A stretch of DNA of 64,000 bases. It comes from Pisaster brevispinus (taxonomy: Eukaryota > Echinodermata > Asteroidea > Forcipulatida > Asteriidae). Positions 1 to 11,095 of the stretch are shown one piece after another (position 1 is the first letter of the stretch; each line of letters opens with the position of its first letter). Under the pieces are notes generated by a model, which worked only from the letters and a program-made list of their open reading frames with translations, was not told the origin of the DNA and searched no databases. The stretch lies in NCBI GenBank assembly GCA_023634235.1, contig JAMKCF010000007.1:21768592-21832591 (forward strand), written 5' to 3'. Made by a program: the position numbers and the translations under genes.

Positions 1-3000
1 GGTATTCTGTGGGAGATGGAATCATAACCGCCCTTCCAATTAAACTGGTGTCCTTTACCTTCTTTTTTGACCCCCTTCCAATAGCTTTAAGGGTTTGACC
101 CTCAAATTGATGTGCCTATAACAATTTGATGCATAAATTGTCTGTAAACCTTTCTGGAATATTTCTCTCAGTGTTAACCCTTGAGCATCTACCCAATACT
201 GTTTTTCTTCCCCTGAACTTGCACCTTTGAATGCACAAAGAGTAAAGAAATAAACATGCACAATTTCAGGGCATACACCTAATTTCTCATGGGGAAAGAG
301 TGTGTTCTGATAACTTGTGGAACTGCTTGTAAACGTACTTCGGAAATAAACTCAATTCACATGAATCCAATCATACATTTGACTTTAATAAAATTAGAGA
401 CGGCAATTGGGCAGAAATCACAAAAGGCAATGAACAAATTACAAAATTTGCCCAACAGTAATGAAAACCCAGGTATGGTTGGTGTCTGCTCAACTTTCTG
501 ACTGTCTTTGTATTTCATCATTCAAGTCATTGCCTTGAATAACAACCTGGTTAATTTGCATATACTTCGCAGCTTCACACTTGTTGGATTCTAGACACTT
601 GCCGTTAGTATTCTTGTAAAACAGTTGTTAGTATGAAAGGCACCGTCTATTAGACTTAAACCTCACCTTGGTTCCACAAGTTTTTTGTGGTTTAAAACCC
701 AACATGGGTGGTGAGAGTGTTGCGTAATTCCATTATGACAGTTTCTGACTGCACCGTCTAGGTTTCTCCCTTGTAATTCTTCACCTAGACAAACTATTCA
801 ATTACTCCCAAAGCTTACAGGTGATCATATTTGAGTGTAACTACAGGTGGCAGATTCTATAGAAGTGTTGCAATGAGATTCAGCGAGACCCCAGGATCGA
901 TCAATCTACCAGCGTGTGATCAATAAACTAAAAGAGACGCATGGAATAACCCAAGCATAAGGAAGGTATTCTGTATTATAAACAATACCGTACTGTTCGT
1001 GTTCCGCAGTAGTAAGGTGATGTGTACATGTACAAGGATAGCACCTAGCAGACCATACTTTTACTGATATAACTTTTATTTTTCAAGTCTTAAAATATTA
1101 TTTGTAATATAGTGTTTTTGTACATTTTCCAAGCCTATCTTCTTGATGTACTCGGCATCTTTTCTTCGCCATATTTTTTAAAAGACATCTGTGAGGACTT
1201 TGTCATTCTTAAACATTTTTGTGTCCGTAAACTTTGACTTGCAACAAAACACATGACACAGAAATGTCTTTGTTTCACCCTGTGTTAGCAAGATGCAGTG
1301 TGCAACTGCAATGGATTTTATCAAGCAAAGTCCTCTACTTTTGTACTTAGTCCTTTGGTACTTTAGACTTGGTACTTGAGAAGCCAGAGATTGTTATAGA
1401 CTGTAAGACCTCATCTTTTTATAAGACTGAGGAAGCAATAGATGTGTAATACTAAAAATAATTTACTGATTCAGAAAATAACACACGAACCAATCATGTG
1501 CCTCTCCGCTGCTTGTTCTATGTAGCATTTTGAAAACAAGTAACATCGGTGTGTCTGGAAATTCTTATCTCAGATGGTAAATAAGGTCTAATATTTTGAT
1601 AGAAGTGTTAAAATGCCTTTAAATGTGTAAATCAAGTAAAGGACATCATAAACTTGACCTCAAGGAAAGGATGAATGTTACATTAGTTTGTAAGTCAGTG
1701 CAGACAATGCCCAGACATATACTGCACCTCAAGTTTTCATCAGTAAGCTGTTGTATTTGATCGATGTTTTAGGGATATTTGTTGATGTTACTGAAAGAGT
1801 GGATCAAAGAATGGACCCCTTGCATATGGCGTCACATGCTTAAACAGCGCCCTCACTCAGGTAAAAGGAAGGCCTATCCTTGTCTGAGAGTTGTGTGTGG
1901 CTGATATGCTTGAAGTTTCATGGTCAATTAAAGATATGGTATGGAAATAAGCTTTTTAGAATAAAGCCTGTTTAATTAAGTTGATCAGATTATTGATATC
2001 AATGTATGTAAGCAACTTATTCTAACCTTGTGAATTATTTTATCTACAGCACTCATACCTTGGAAGTGACAACATTACTGAGACTTGAGTTTGAGCCATT
2101 AACCCAAATGGTTTAAAATCTCTGTAAGATGATTTTTTATTTATTTTATTTTTTATTTTTTTTTTGGGGGGGGGGGGGTAACGATAATAAAGTTTGTAAA
2201 TAATGTGTAACAAGTGGGACGGGTGAGCTGTGACTAAACTAAGGCCCCAACCTTTGGACACCAGGGTTGGGCTATAGGTGGAGTTAAGAATTTGTAGTGT
2301 TGATAACGACATTACATGTACATCATGTTTTTATACTACTTTTTTGCGGGAGCTAAGCGTGTCGTCCCTCCCAAAGTTTTGAATCTACATATTACTTTGC
2401 AACCCTGTAATATTTTACATCATAAGTTTTCCCTCCTAAAATTGGCATAACAAAACCAAGAAGCGTGAAAGAAAGCATTGTTGTGGATCTCAAATGCTTT
2501 TCTAAAGTATGAACCATGCAGCAGAGGAGAGTGGAGCTTGTACAAGAAATACAAGTTACAATTCTGAGCTTTAATTTGAACACATTTTTGCCAATCAAGC
2601 ATTTCTACATTTATTTCTGGTCTCAAAAGTGTGCCAATGTAATACTAAAAAATGTGAACCCTGGTTAAGTTATATCAAGGTTTTGTGAAGTTCTTCTTTT
2701 CCACTGCATGTCATTTTAAAAGGAAACATTACTGGAGGGGGTGGGGTGAAATGATACTTAGTATGTTGCATGACCCTCCCTGCTGTAGACAACATAAGAT
2801 TCATAATGGGGGACCTTCACATGGAATATTCTGCCATTTTCTGCCAGTGTGTGTCACTTATAAACATCTACCCCAGTTTTTGGCCTGTTATTTCATTCAT
2901 TGAACCATCTTAACTGTGCTACAAGAACCATCTCTGCCCTCACAGATACCCATTTTACCCCTGGGTGAAGAGAAGCATTTATAGCGAAGCGTATTGCTTT

Positions 3001-4063
3001 CATGACCCATACCTCAATGACTATGCCACCAGAACCTGTCTAGTGAGTTCAGAAGACTATTTGGCCATGACACACCAAACATGTCAAATATCCCCTACCT
3101 CTCTTCATCCATCCCCTCCCCCTCCCCCCTCATCCTCACCCTGGATTAACATGTGTCATTCTATTGGTGATGTCCTCAAAGTTGAGTCTGAAGTTTGAGT
3201 CTCTTGCCATGAGAGTCTTTTGCCTTGTTTAACACAGGTTGGGTCTGACAAGGTCTGACTATGACCTTATACAACTTGGTTTTTAATCATGAATTGTAGA
3301 CCTTTCATACGATGGCAGGGATTTACCTGGCAATGAGTATCATTTACTGGGTTAAATCATCATTACTCGTTGTTCTTCAACATGTTAAAAAAGCTTGGCG
3401 TCCCACCACGCTTTCTTAGTCACCAGCCATTTTTAAGAAGTCACCGCCAAGGATTAAAATCCTTCTGCCAAGTGTTTTTCCCACTTGTTTTCAAGTTCAT
3501 GCATTATAGAGTTTGAATGAAATCTTGAAAACCTTTGCTCGTGGAAGTTAGAAGGAAGTGGCCATCAGGAATCACCTCGGATTACATCGACGTGATCACA
3601 GAGCATGTACAATCAACATTTTTCTGGACCCTTAGGTGGGCCCCAGACTCGTGTCTGTAAAGGCTTCACGCTCAGGCCCACCCCCTGTGCAAACCTTTAA
3701 CATTCAAAGATGGAGAACACTGACTGCTCATAGCCACCAATGCATCTAATAGGAATAGCCTTACCTACTACCTATGAGTGAATGTCAACACCCAAATTCG
3801 GTTTGATGCTCAGCAAGGGATCGACATGAATCTATCAAAGTCTGGACAAAACAAGGGGATGCAATTGTTCAAGGATTGGGGAAAGTTTGGGTTTATAAAA
3901 TTGTTCAATATCATGCATTTTGTTTTAAAAGCAAGTTGACCACATATCTGGAAAGGGGCTTTTGCCGAACGTGATCCAGCATGTTATAAATGTACCTGTT
4001 ATACACTTCTTCTTTCTAAATCTTTTTCAGAAGGGGATGCTATGGGAATGTTGAGCAGTCTTA
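1..4063. other. Gene-free AT-rich stretch
   Basis: I see no exon I can support here. The short open frames have no recognisable domain and no convincing splice context. The stretch holds simple-sequence tracts, including an AT-rich run followed by a run of about 13 G near 2165-2178. Near 1820-1860 is a copy of a dispersed motif (ACAGCGCCCTCACT) also seen near 27310 and, inverted, near 34945 and 42560. It may be intergenic or an intron of a gene that starts before the window. Confidence 0.5.
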
Positions 4064-4065
4064 TA

Positions 4066-5172
4066 CAGTCGACTCTCGTTAATACGAGGTCCGCCGGACT
4101 GGCCCGTTTTCCTTGTATTATCTGAACCTCGTCTTAAACGCAGTGCACTATTTACACGTACGTGTACATGTATACACACGTCGTCATAGTGCATGCACTA
4201 CACATGTGTCTAGGCTAGAACGGAGAAGTTTGCTTCCTAGTACAGTTCTTACAAGCATCCTGTACACAAAAATATCAATGATAAATGCATTTTTGTTGAC
4301 TAGGATCATAGACATTTAATATTTTGTATAACTCAAGATAAAAACATAGCAAGTCATGTCAAACTTGCCCTTCATGTGACCATGATGTGACAGATTCAAT
4401 ACTGCGTAGCGCCTATGCTGAACGTTGTTTTCACTGGTAGCCATCAGCGTGTAAGCGAAGAAGCATTTCAAGCATAGGTTACCAGCGAAATGTTTCTGAT
4501 TTTCGGATCGGACAGAACCGCGTAGCCGGTCCGATCTGATAAATAGTTTGGCAACAAGAATGTAATTCTTGAACCTTTACTGAACGGTAAGCTTTTACGC
4601 AACAATATTTTTCAGATCTCGCTACAAAAGTATAAAAAACAATACATTTTGTCATCATAGGGCCGCAAAAATACCTCGGATTATCCGTGTTCTCGTTACG
4701 ACCGTGCCCGTATCTTCTATTTTTTTATTTGGGTTTGAACAAAGAAAAATTGACTGGAGCGGGACTTGAACCAACGACCTCCGGATTAACGTACCGGCGC
4801 TCTACCAACTGAGCTATCCAGCCCTATGTTGGCGGTCTCCCTATTAGTCAATATCTTTGTTTGGGGGGTGCCAGTCAGAAGCCATGCAACCGTTAACTGC
4901 CGTGTAGCCAGGGATCACACCCAAGTTTACGATACAACCTGGGAAGCGGCAGCCACGGGATCACCTTAAGGGGATATGACTTTTTAATCACAAATATCAA
5001 GTAATAAACCACAAGGGAAACTGACTGGGTAACTTTTTAATAATTTCTATTTTTTTATAATTTCTATTTTTTAAGACATAGAAACACGCATGGGACAGTT
5101 CAGGACCGGTGAAATACCTCGTATAAACGGGCGTCTGGTATCTTCCGAGCTCGTATTAACGAGAGTCGACTG
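4066..5172. mobile_element. Pogo/Tigger-like non-autonomous DNA transposon
   Basis: The element is about 1.1 kb. Both ends carry the same 23 bp terminal inverted repeat, starting CAGTCGACTCTCGTTAATAC at 4066 and ending with its complement at 5172. It is flanked on both sides by the dinucleotide TA (4064-4065 and 5173-5174), the target duplication expected for Tc1/mariner/pogo transposons. The TIR start CAG followed by CTCGTTA resembles Tigger/pogo ends. No transposase reading frame is present, so it would depend on an enzyme from elsewhere. A tRNA-derived SINE lies inside it. Confidence 0.85.
4751..4824 (-). repeat. tRNA-like head of a SINE nested in the transposon
   Basis: On the minus strand this reads as a tRNA: A box TAGCTCAGTTGG, B box GGTTCAAGTCC, and a mostly paired acceptor stem (GGGCTGG against CCAGTCA, with one wobble and one mismatch). 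The anticodon stem has a central mismatch and the loop lacks the usual U33, so it is unlikely to be a working tRNA. The sequence continues downstream into a T-rich stretch, as in tRNA-derived SINEs. Confidence 0.65.
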
Positions 5173-5174
5173 TA

Positions 5175-8100
5175 GTTGACTTTTGTAAAAGTGCTTTTTC
5201 AAAGTCCATTTTTTGTGGGGTGTTAGTTTTTTTGTTTTTTTTTCCCATGTTTCCTCGTTAATTTTTTACAAATCTTTTAGAATTTCGGCAAAAATTAACC
5301 ACTATTCTAAATGGCTTAGATCTTTAAATTAAATTACAAAGCTGGACATACAACTGGATTGCTGCAAATTATGAGTGTGTAGACGGGGCAGTAACTTAAA
5401 TGTTCTTGGATTTAAACAAAGGCATCATTCAATACTTGAGACTATCCTCACAAGACTTCAAATTTTTACAAAGACAAACAGTTAACTGCTGCTCAATAAG
5501 TGCAAACCATCAATGTTTTCTGAGCACAAAAAATTTACTCTATTTATGTGTGGCGGCTAAAATAAATCTCCATTTGACAGTTCTTCAAAATATTGACTTT
5601 CCCAAATATTTAACATTTTTCTGGGAATGATTTCATCTATCATTTTTGCGTAGCAAAATATTTAGACTGAATTTTGTGTGTGCACACTGAATGCCACTTT
5701 GAGTGCAGGGCTCGAGTTTGGAGAGAAAGTCCACAAGACAGCAGGGCTTGTAGCTCAACATTTCAAGACCAGCAAGACCAGAGAAAAAGCCACACAGTTT
5801 GACATATAAACTGTTCTTATTTGACTAAGCACCAAAGAATATTTCTCTCATTCTTATAAGTATTACTTTTACCCAGAAGAATGGAAAGATATTTATCAGT
5901 CAACATTTGAACATCATTGAAAACATGAGACCACTGGACTTGTCTGGTCATGAGTTTACTGGCCCAATGCTAAAAACACTGGCCTCTGGCCTGCAGTCCA
6001 ATGTAAATTTCGAGCCTTGCCGTAGTAGCAACTGATACATTTTTTGAAGCATTTTGTTCTGCTATTTACGCAAGAGAAATTGTTCAACTGGTTTTCATAA
6101 AAGTAGTTTTCTGTAATGGCATTTTAGTGATTGTCCATGAGTGAGGAGGTGTTTTGTTATTTGGGGTTCCACACTCATCAGCATAATAATTGTCTTCCTT
6201 GAGAAGAGTGGGAAAAACTATTGATGAGGAAGTTGTTTTGATTAGTTCTGCAATGATAACCCAAGTTTCTTTACAATAGAATGTTGCTATGTTTGTAAAG
6301 TATTCAGCATCGACAGTACAGGAGATGAGCTCAAGATAGTTCTCAAGATATTACTCTAGTTTGTGTTCTTTATGCAGAGCTATGCTGCGGTAAGTATAAT
6401 GCATTTGTTTTGAAAGACAATTATCACGTTAACTGTTTACAGCACTTGGGATCTACTGACAAATTGTAATTGTTGGAGGCATTGACAAAGATGCAAGTGT
6501 AGCTTGATGAAATTTGGCAGCAAGGTGAAAACTGCCTCGTCATTTCATTATGTTTTGTAAAATAATCAACAAATATCAATAATTAATTTCCTGTGATGTG
6601 ATGTAACTTGTTAGTTGTTAATAGATCAATGGTAAACAATGGATAAAGGCACCTGTCGATGTAATGGAGCTCATTTTAAAAACAAAATATCATTTGGGGA
6701 TCAGATACATGTATTTATGGTTATTTTAATGATTTGTTGGTGGTCTAGTTTTGTTGACTCTGTAACGATTTCATCATCCAAAATGTGGGTGCAAATCCCA
6801 TGTCTGCATGTCTGCAGTATCAGAAAGAAAAAAAATTATCTTTTTCAAGTTCACCCAAAGAGGCTATCTGGGGATTGTTCAAAATGTCTGTTGGGTTCTT
6901 CCCATTCCAAAAAGTGCCAAGGCATGGATCAGCAAAAACCAACTTGCCCCGTTTTTGTATCAAAAAGGTGAAATATACATTAGATGCCAGTTGGAATAAC
7001 TTTGTTTTAGGAAAAGCTTATTATTTATGTTTTATTATTGATTTATTTGGTACAACAATGATGGGGTGTTTTTTTTAAATAATATGCAGGGGGTTCTGTT
7101 GTATGTTGTTGAGTTATTAAACTCTTTCGCTGCAAGCAATGCTTTTAAACACCAGCAATCAAGGAAGAAAGAAAACTTTTTTCATGTAATAGCACTCCAC
7201 ACTAAAGCTAAAAACAGAAGCTAAGTACCAGGATCTCAAACAAATGTGTCAAAAACCACTAACATGCACGCCGGTACAGGTCCAAGTGTTATGTTTACTC
7301 ATGTGTACTGACATTACTACTAGTGCAGTTTGGCTCGATGATGCAATGATCGCAGAAGTGGAGAAATGTTTGACTGGCAGCCGGGTATTTTGAGCAACAG
7401 TGACATCATTAGTGCGGAGTGCTATTAAAGAAATTTATTGTCTCTATCCGGCAAATAATTTGGGTGGAAGGCAATCATCTGTCATGAAACCTATGAAGCC
7501 CATTCTTGAAACCAATTTCTCAGAAGCCTATCTCTACGCGTTACTAACTGACAAAGGGATTTTTGTTTTCCTCTTAAAATTTGTAATCATCGTATACTAT
7601 GAGAAATCAACTTGTGGACATTTTATACACTGGAGTAAGAATTGCCAGATGAGATAGGTTAATAAGTATCAGCTTTGTTCTGAAAAACTTGCCTTTAACT
7701 GAAGCCAAATGAAGGGACTTCATGGCTTTGTCTTCAGGTTACAGTTCTGTAAAATTGTTACTAACGTATTTAGTGAGATTTGTAGGTAGACACTAAGTAT
7801 ATATTTTGACAATGTCCAGACTTCTATAAAGTTAACTATTTCATGGGGGGTAACCCATCCAGTACAGCTGATTATCTGAGGCCCTCTTACTAAAAATTTA
7901 CAGAAAAAAAGAACAGATAAAACCTGCAAAAATACTGAAAAATTAAAATTTGAAATTTCAAAAGTGAAACAGCAAAAAGGCGCAGCAAATATAATTAAAC
8001 AAAGTAAAGTATGGCACAGACAGGCCTGGAACTACACAGAGGCCATGACACCTGTTGTCCTGGTCATGGCTTTGATGCCCCTACAAAAGTTTCTCATAAT

Positions 8101-9535
8101 ATACAGATTTTCCAATGGAAGTGCCCTTTGCATAATGAAAATGGCCTTGCCCTCACACAGATGAAATATACAGCCTGCACATGATGAAAAATAGCTGAGC
8201 TACTGGGTCATCTCTGGGTGCCCCACCACCCCTCCCATTACAAATTACATTGGATTGGAATAATGTAGCCTGCTGCACCAACCACACAGACACTGAAGAC
8301 AATTTAATTTTACCTTCTGACAGCTAGTGCAGAAATTTAGAATAAGACCCAACGAAAATGCTTAAAGGAAATCTGTTTATGAACAAAGGAGCTTTATAAC
8401 TGTTTTTAAAAAGCTGTCATTTAGCCCGAGTGGTTAATGATCACGAGCCTGGATTGTGTTAAACCCTCAGAAAAAGTAGTTTGGGCAAACTGGTGGAAGA
8501 CCTAAAAGCCCAGCAAGAAAGTTGGAAATACATTTTTTGAGAAACTGTCATGACGTTGACATTAGTATCTATTAAATTACTAGTGTCAATGTAAGCGTCT
8601 TACCCAATTCATCTTCTCAAATGGTGACTCTAAACTCCAAAGTTTTTCTACAGACAGACGACTAGTATTAACTGATGTTTCGGTGAACAACACGTGTATA
8701 GGGCCTGAAGTTTGTCTTTTTCTCAAAGTGGGTATTGGTTAATGAATTATGAAATTTATAGATTTAATGTATTGTGGATTGTTCTATAAAAGCAAATCTA
8801 GATGTGCAAAATATTGCAGGGGTATTGTTGCTGTAACAACCAAACCTATTGTGTGCTACGTCATGATTGAAATCTGTACAGAAAGATACAATTTGGTGAC
8901 AGAGGGGTTAGCTTTATTGGAGTACCATCAAAAGGACATAAACCTGAACCTACTCATAGTTCAGTCAGTCCTACTGTGAACCGCTATTGACTGCTTGTTC
9001 AACAGATCAGTGGCCTGTGGCATATAAGCGATATCAACAAATAGCAAATACGACGATATAAAAATGTTAATATTGCTATGCTGGATAGCAACGCAGGTCT
9101 GTTGGATCTTACTAAGCTGGTGACCCAATTTTGCAGTTTAACGTTATCCTGATACCGAACGTGGGCCTTTAGTATTTTTCTTCTCAACCACTTTGTTTCT
9201 TGCTTATTATGACTAGGGCATTGTTTATACAATTTAATCTTGATCATTGGACCAACAATTTTGTTGGAAACATTGTTCACAAAATTTTTAGAAAGGGAAG
9301 TTCTGTAAGACGGAAACATTGTAAATGACTCTCATTGTCTTAACATGAAACTTCCTGATTAAAACTTCTTTTTGTTTGAAAAGTGTCTTCACATTTGCAT
9401 AATGAACATAATCATACTCCTGGTAGTCGACGTAACTGACTTTCTTGTTTCAGTCTTCTCGGTCATTCACTGCATTAGGGCTGAAATATTTGTTGATATT
9501 TACTAACGCATTTTAAAAACATTTTGTTTTGTTAG
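5175..9535. other. Mostly non-coding; possible micro-exon at 6378-6389
   Basis: No protein domain is recognisable in this stretch, and the open frames near 6639-7078 and 7400-7657 look like chance. A possible 12-nt exon lies at 6378-6389 between a good acceptor (TTTATGCAG) and a good donor (GTAAGT). It would join in frame to the exon at 9536, but 12 nt is too little to rely on. Confidence 0.35.
8020..8185. repeat. Dispersed repeat (GGCCATG...TGCCC family), copy 1
   Basis: This stretch contains CAGGCCTGGAACTACAC, then GGCCATGACACCTGTTG, then ATGGCCTTGCCCTCACA. The same series of blocks recurs near 9930-10040 and 45420-45580. It is a dispersed repeat of about 160 bp with no coding content that I recognise. 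Confidence 0.6.
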
Positions 9536-11095
9536 GTATGGTTGGCCAACCCAGGATGAACTGTACCTCTGCCAGTTACTCTGCCCAATTAAACGGTATG
9601 GAGATATAAATTTGATTAAATTCACTTGAAGGTGTGCAGTTCAAAAACATATTTTCAAGTTTGATACAAGGGTGCCTGCTGGTTACTGATTCATGAAGAA
9701 TTCTGATTAGAATTGTAGAAGAGCTCAAGTGAACTGACGGTACATTACAGTTGTACAAGATATACAACAAGATGTTATAAATCACAGTGTCTCAAGTTGA
9801 TGCAATGGGTTACTGCTAAATCATGGTGTTGGTTTTTTTTTAGTACTCTTTATCTTTTTAAACAATAAGCAAGGAATTTGTTTAAACAATTTGCTAGCAC
9901 TTAGTACCCCATGTCTTACCTCAAGTTACACGGTGGCCATGGACGGCCATGGCATCTGTTGCCCTGTTCTTGGCCTTAGTGGCCCTTCAAAATTTCGCAT
10001 AGACTTGAAGAATTTCCAAATGCCTTGCCTTCTGAAAGCCTGTATCTTTCAATCATGTTTGAAAAATGTTTCCTGTTTGCAATACAGAAGCAATCACTTT
10101 CTTTATTGTTTTCTGTAGGTTGGCTTTGATGAACCAGCCGGAGAATGTATCCACAGATTATGAGACATTTTGGAAATGAGGTAAGGATCTGAGCCTGATT
10201 TATTCATCAAGCTTCTAAGCAATTTTCATAATTTCATACTTATTTGTTTAGTTAAAAATCTTTGTGCGATATTTGTTTCACAAATCTGTGAATACAACAT
10301 GTGACTGTTGCAAAAACTTTTCTTTTTTATAAAGTGGAGCATTTCTGGTTGTATTCTGAACTTCTCAAATTTTTTTAAACTAACAGTGAGGTCATCATTT
10401 CTCACCTCAAATTTAATTAGGAGTTGGAGCAACGCTTGGAATACCTCTTGTTTTTGTACTGTTTTGGGGACTGTTGGTTTTTTTTGGGGGTGGGTGTTTT
10501 TGCTTCTTCCCTCGGACCTGTTTATGCTTGGTTTAATGTGAGCATTGTTGTTCGCTAACAAATCTTTGCATTGTCTTTTAAAGTTTGATGTATGACACTT
10601 CTTTATAAATGTTGATGACCTGATTTACCTGGCTTCGTGTCCAAACCAGGAGTTCAAATAAAGTGTATATTTTAAAGCTCTATTTAATGGTTTGCATCTT
10701 CATATAATATAATTTATTTGATTTAGCTATTAATATTTACCCGCTACTCACAAAGTAATTAATGTCATCATGTGTTTCACAAGAATTAATGGTTGCTTTA
10801 GTAGTAATAACAAATTCTGGTTGGTGTGCATCTGTAAGTAAAGTGGTACATTGTAAGTGAACCATACAGTGAAACAAATACTAAAACTTACCTCTTGTCT
10901 TGTCTTCTTTATGCAGGAACTCTTGTGTGCAAATGCAATGGAAGTCTCTCAGCTAGTGAAGATGAAAACATGCCATGTTGCAAGGGAGACATGCAGTCGT
11001 TTGACATTTTCATATCCATAGATCTTTATCACAATGGACGGTCTATATCCGGTTCCCTGTGTTCACAGTATTAATAAAAGTTGCTGTTGATCATA
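9536..11095 (+). CDS. Unidentified transcript, probable 3' end (three exons)
   Basis: Three consecutive exons fit splice consensus: 9536-9595 (acceptor TTTTGTTAG, donor GTATGG), 10119-10180 (acceptor TTTTCTGTAG, donor GTAAGG) and 10917 to about 11095 (acceptor TCTTTATGCAG). A polyadenylation signal AATAAA sits at 11073-11078. The first two exons join in frame (phase 2) to about 40 codons beginning YGWPTQDELYLCQLLCPIK and ending at TGA 10177-10179. That stop lies only two bases before a strong donor. After it, the last exon is open in the same frame for about 51 codons. I recognise no family. It could be the C-terminus of a protein whose other exons lie upstream, or a long non-coding RNA. The reading frame is an inference; the splice signals are seen. 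Confidence 0.35.
9930..10045. repeat. Dispersed repeat (GGCCATG...TGCCC family), copy 2
   Basis: GGCCATGGCATCTGTTGCCC and the following block up to TGCCTTGCCTTCTGAAAG match the copies near 8020 and 45420. It lies in the intron between the first two exons of the unidentified plus-strand transcript. Confidence 0.55.
11073..11078 (+). promoter_or_regulatory. Polyadenylation signal of the unidentified transcript
   Basis: An exact AATAAA about 155 bases into the last proposed exon. It overlaps the next in-frame stop, which would make the 3' UTR very short if the longer frame were used. Confidence 0.4.

Noticed and set aside
4751..4824. A functional tRNA gene
   Set aside because: The anticodon stem mismatch, the lack of U33 and the position inside a transposon fit a SINE head better.
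6639..7078. Two overlapping plus-strand frames of about 100 residues
   Set aside because: They overlap in different frames, contain low-complexity Lys/Phe runs and have no recognisable domain.
10177..11074. Selenocysteine at the TGA of the unidentified transcript
   Set aside because: The next stop overlaps the AATAAA at 11073, leaving no 3' UTR for a SECIS element unless a later polyadenylation site is used; the context matches no selenoprotein I know.
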